Below, piece by piece: positions 3,731 to 5,265 of a stretch of DNA of 5,265 nucleotides; within the stretch, counting starts at the first letter, position 1; every line of letters starts with the position of its first letter. The DNA is from Caldilineaceae bacterium (GTDB lineage Bacteria; Chloroflexota; Anaerolineae; Caldilineales; Caldilineaceae). A model generated the notes under the pieces. It was not told where the DNA came from. It saw only the letters and a list, made by a program, of their open reading frames with translations, and did not search any database. Made by a program: the position numbers and the translations under genes. The stretch covers positions 1 through 5,265 of the forward strand of contig JAAUPU010000297.1 in the NCBI GenBank assembly GCA_012032975.1, given 5' to 3'.

Positions 3731-4939
3731 ATGGAAAAAACGATGAACCACAGTCAGAGTGTCGAGCCGCCCAACCTGGCGCGCAATGTCCGTCAGGCGC
3801 TGAAACAATGGCATGGGCCCAGCCACAGCGCCAGCCCGCTGGCCGATCTCTATCTCTTTCGCCAGGCTGAACGCACAGCCCATACCAACCCGCGCCAGGT
3901 GACGAATCAGCTTTTGCTCAACGCCATTGAAGTCTTGCGCCAAACCCACGAAAGCGCCGCCCATCTCCTGCAAAAACGCTTTTTGGATCTGATGTCGATT
4001 ATCCAACTGGCCAATCAGCTGAATGTGGCCGAAAGTACGGTCTACGGTATGCAGCGCGAGGCCATCGACCTGTTGACCGACACCGTGCGCAACCTGGAAC
4101 AGGCAGCCAGCGCGGCGCAAAAGGCGCTGCTCGAACAACGGCTGCCGGCCGCAACCTATGTCCATTTGATTGGGGTGGATGAACAACTGGCGCATCTGCT
4201 GCCGCTCCTCACCGCGCCGCAGCCGCCCTGGGTCGTCGCCATTGCGGGCATCGGCGGCATTGGCAAAACTTCGCTGGCCCAGGCCCTGACTCGCCACTCG
4301 ATCCAGCACGCGCTTTTTGATGAAGTGGGTTGGGTCAGCGCCCAACAGAGCCGGTTGACCGCAGGCGGCGTTATCCAGGCTGTGGAGAAACCTACCATAA
4401 CCGCCACAATGCTGATCGAGAAGCTGCTCCAGCAATTGATGCCAGATGTCATCTTTGCCACCGGCGCTGCTGTCGAAAAAATGTTGGCCGCTTTACGCAC
4501 ACGGCTGAAAGCGACGCCACATCTGATCGTGATTGACAATCTGGAGACGCTGGCCGATGTTGAAAGTCTGCTGCCGACGTTGCAAGATCTCGCCAATCCG
4601 ACCAAGTTTATTCTGACCTCGCGCAAAAGTCTGTATATCGAGCCGGCGATCTATCATTTTCTGGTGCCCGAACTGAGCGAGCGCGACGCCCTCAAGTTGA
4701 TCCGCCAAGAGGCGCAGTGGAGCAATTTACCGGTGTTGGCCGAAAGCAGCGACGAGGTGCTAAAGCCGATCTACCAGACGGTGGGCGGCAATCCACTGGC
4801 CCTGCGCCTGGTCGTCGGGCAAACCCATATCCACACGCTTGAATCCATCCTCTACGACCTGCGCATGGCGCGCGGCAGCCGGTTGAGCAGCTCTACACCT
4901 TTATCTACCGCCACGCCTGGGAGAGTTTGGATACCGTGA
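3731..4939 (+). CDS. NB-ARC (STAND) ATPase with N-terminal helix-turn-helix, main part of a frameshifted gene
   Basis: Residues 1-383 are in frame with the family; 384-402 are read out of frame before the TGA. Residues 75-118 (for example FLDLMSIIQLANQLNVAEST) form a helix-turn-helix like sigma-70 region 4, probably for DNA binding. A linker helix (120-140) leads to the NB-ARC module: Walker A GIGGIGKTS (173-181), Walker B LIVIDN with Asp269, the sensor-1 TSR (296-298), and GGNPLAL (352-358) equal to the plant R-protein GLPL motif. Such proteins are nucleotide switches that oligomerise on sensing a signal, seen in bacterial regulators and in anti-phage systems. ATG 3731 and ATG 3743 are both possible starts; neither has a strong ribosome binding site. 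Loss of one C in the CC run before 4881 breaks the frame. The gene diverges from the DJ-1-like gene. Confidence 0.85.
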   Translation: MEKTMNHSQSVEPPNLARNVRQALKQWHGPSHSASPLADLYLFRQAERTAHTNPRQVTNQLLLNAIEVLRQTHESAAHLLQKRFLDLMSIIQLANQLNVAESTVYGMQREAIDLLTDTVRNLEQAASAAQKALLEQRLPAATYVHLIGVDEQLAHLLPLLTAPQPPWVVAIAGIGGIGKTSLAQALTRHSIQHALFDEVGWVSAQQSRLTAGGVIQAVEKPTITATMLIEKLLQQLMPDVIFATGAAVEKMLAALRTRLKATPHLIVIDNLETLADVESLLPTLQDLANPTKFILTSRKSLYIEPAIYHFLVPELSERDALKLIRQEAQWSNLPVLAESSDEVLKPIYQTVGGNPLALRLVVGQTHIHTLESILYDLRMARGSRLSSSTPLSTATPGRVWIP

Positions 4940-5163
4940 GCCAACAAGTGTTGCTCGTCATGCCGCTGGCGAACCCGCAAGGCGACGATGTGGAATATCT
5001 TGCCGAGGTGGGGGATCTTGCGCTCGGTGATTTGCGCATGGCCTTGAACAAACTAGTGACGCTCAACCTGGTTGATGCCCGCGGCGGGCTGAACGATCGC
5101 CGCTTTAGCATCCACAGCTTGACGCGCACCTTCTTACACGAACAGATCGCGCGCTGGCTATAA
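4879..5163 (+). pseudogene. C-terminal part of the NB-ARC ATPase, after the frameshift
   Basis: In the next frame the protein continues without a gap as PVEQLYTFIYRHAWESLDTV and onward to HSLTRTFLHEQIARWL and a TAA at 5161-5163. This 94-residue piece is the winged-helix domain that follows the ATPase in STAND proteins: helices around EQLYTFIYRHAWESL, QQVLLVMPLA and DLRMALNKLVTLNLV, then the wing GGLNDRRFSIHSLTRTF. Restoring one C so that AGC CGG reads AGC CCG GTT (Ser-Pro-Val) gives a single 477-residue protein. It has no start of its own other than a late GTG or ATG and no ribosome binding site, so it is not a separate gene. No TPR, WD40 or leucine-rich sensor follows; the whole gene ends here, which makes it a minimal STAND. 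Confidence 0.8.
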
Positions 5164-5166
5164 AGT

Positions 5167-5208
5167 AGGACAGCGCGGCCTAAATAAGCGGCCTAAATAA
5201 GAGGACAG
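5167..5208. repeat. Tandem 13-bp repeat after the NB-ARC gene
   Basis: GCGGCCTAAATAA occurs twice in tandem (5175-5187 and 5188-5200), starting 11 bases after the stop codon. The pair is bounded by direct copies of AGGACAG (5167-5173 and 5202-5208). No T-rich run follows directly, so it does not look like an intrinsic terminator. Confidence 0.7.
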
Positions 5209-5212
5209 TTTT

Positions 5213-5265
5213 CGTGATCCTAATCGTAATCGTAATCCTAATCGACCAGCGGAGCGATTGCGATT
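5213..5265. repeat. Hairpin repeat, downstream copy, cut by the window end
   Basis: TAATCG/TAATCC units (5219-5244) are followed by the loop ACCAGCGGAG (5245-5254) and the returning arm CGATTGCGATT (5255-5265), which pairs with 5234-5244 apart from one G-T and one C-C pair. It is in the same orientation as the copy at 3531 and exactly 1700 bp from it. The right arm surely continues past the window. Confidence 0.7.

Noticed and set aside
3598..3870. 90-codon plus frame starting before the NB-ARC gene
   Set aside because: It crosses into the NB-ARC start in another frame, has no domain and no ribosome binding site, and covers the likely promoter.
3683..4435. 250-codon open frame on the minus strand opposite the NB-ARC gene
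   Set aside because: The plus strand carries Walker A, Walker B and GLPL motifs across the same bases. The minus product is rich in Gln, Arg and Gly with no recognisable domain, typical of an antisense shadow.

Overview
The window looks like an accessory, defence- and stress-type stretch of a bacterial chromosome. The style of the proteins (small Phd/YefM-type antitoxins paired with short RelE/ParE-like toxins, a compact NB-ARC ATPase with an N-terminal helix-turn-helix, a cysteine-less DJ-1-like protein) resembles Chloroflexota of the Anaerolineae type. That placement rests on recognition of style, not on a marker gene.

Layout. 8-316 (+) and 245-679 (-) are two small unrecognised membrane proteins whose 3' ends overlap by 72 bases. 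The minus gene appears to be transcribed without a leader. From about 766 to 2756 lie three consecutive toxin-antitoxin modules on the plus strand: A1/T1 (848-1105, 1107-1358), A2/T2 (1417-1713, 1694-1882) and A3/T3 (2229-2516, 2503-2756). A1/T1 looks intact. In modules 2 and 3 the antitoxin is intact but the toxin has lost its C-terminal half, by truncation in T2 and by a one-base loss in T3. A2 looks like a natural hybrid: its N-terminal DNA-binding half matches A1 and its C-terminal toxin-binding tail matches A3. Each module has its own short palindrome upstream. Module 3 has the best one: a 13-bp inverted repeat enclosing a TGTACA core and overlapping the promoter and ribosome binding site. 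A 39-codon ORF with a good Shine-Dalgarno (2026-2145, -) diverges from the same control region.

2742-2898 (-) holds remnants or small ORFs of unknown nature. 2908-3393 (-) encodes a DJ-1/PfpI-like protein without the usual nucleophile cysteine. Diverging from it across 337 bases is a STAND ATPase of the NB-ARC class with a sigma-70-region-4-like helix-turn-helix (3731-5163, +). This gene is broken by a single-base loss near 4879. It is flanked by two copies, exactly 1700 bp apart, of a hairpin-forming repeat built from TAATCG/CGATTA units (3531-3592 and 5213-5265, the second cut by the window end).

How they may work together. The TA pairs would be autoregulated operons in which antitoxin and toxin control their own promoter. 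The DJ-1-like/NB-ARC pair could form a sensor/effector unit, but only the divergent arrangement supports that. Both apparent frameshifts are single-base losses in short G or C runs, so real gene decay and sequencing or assembly error must be told apart before the region is called degenerate.
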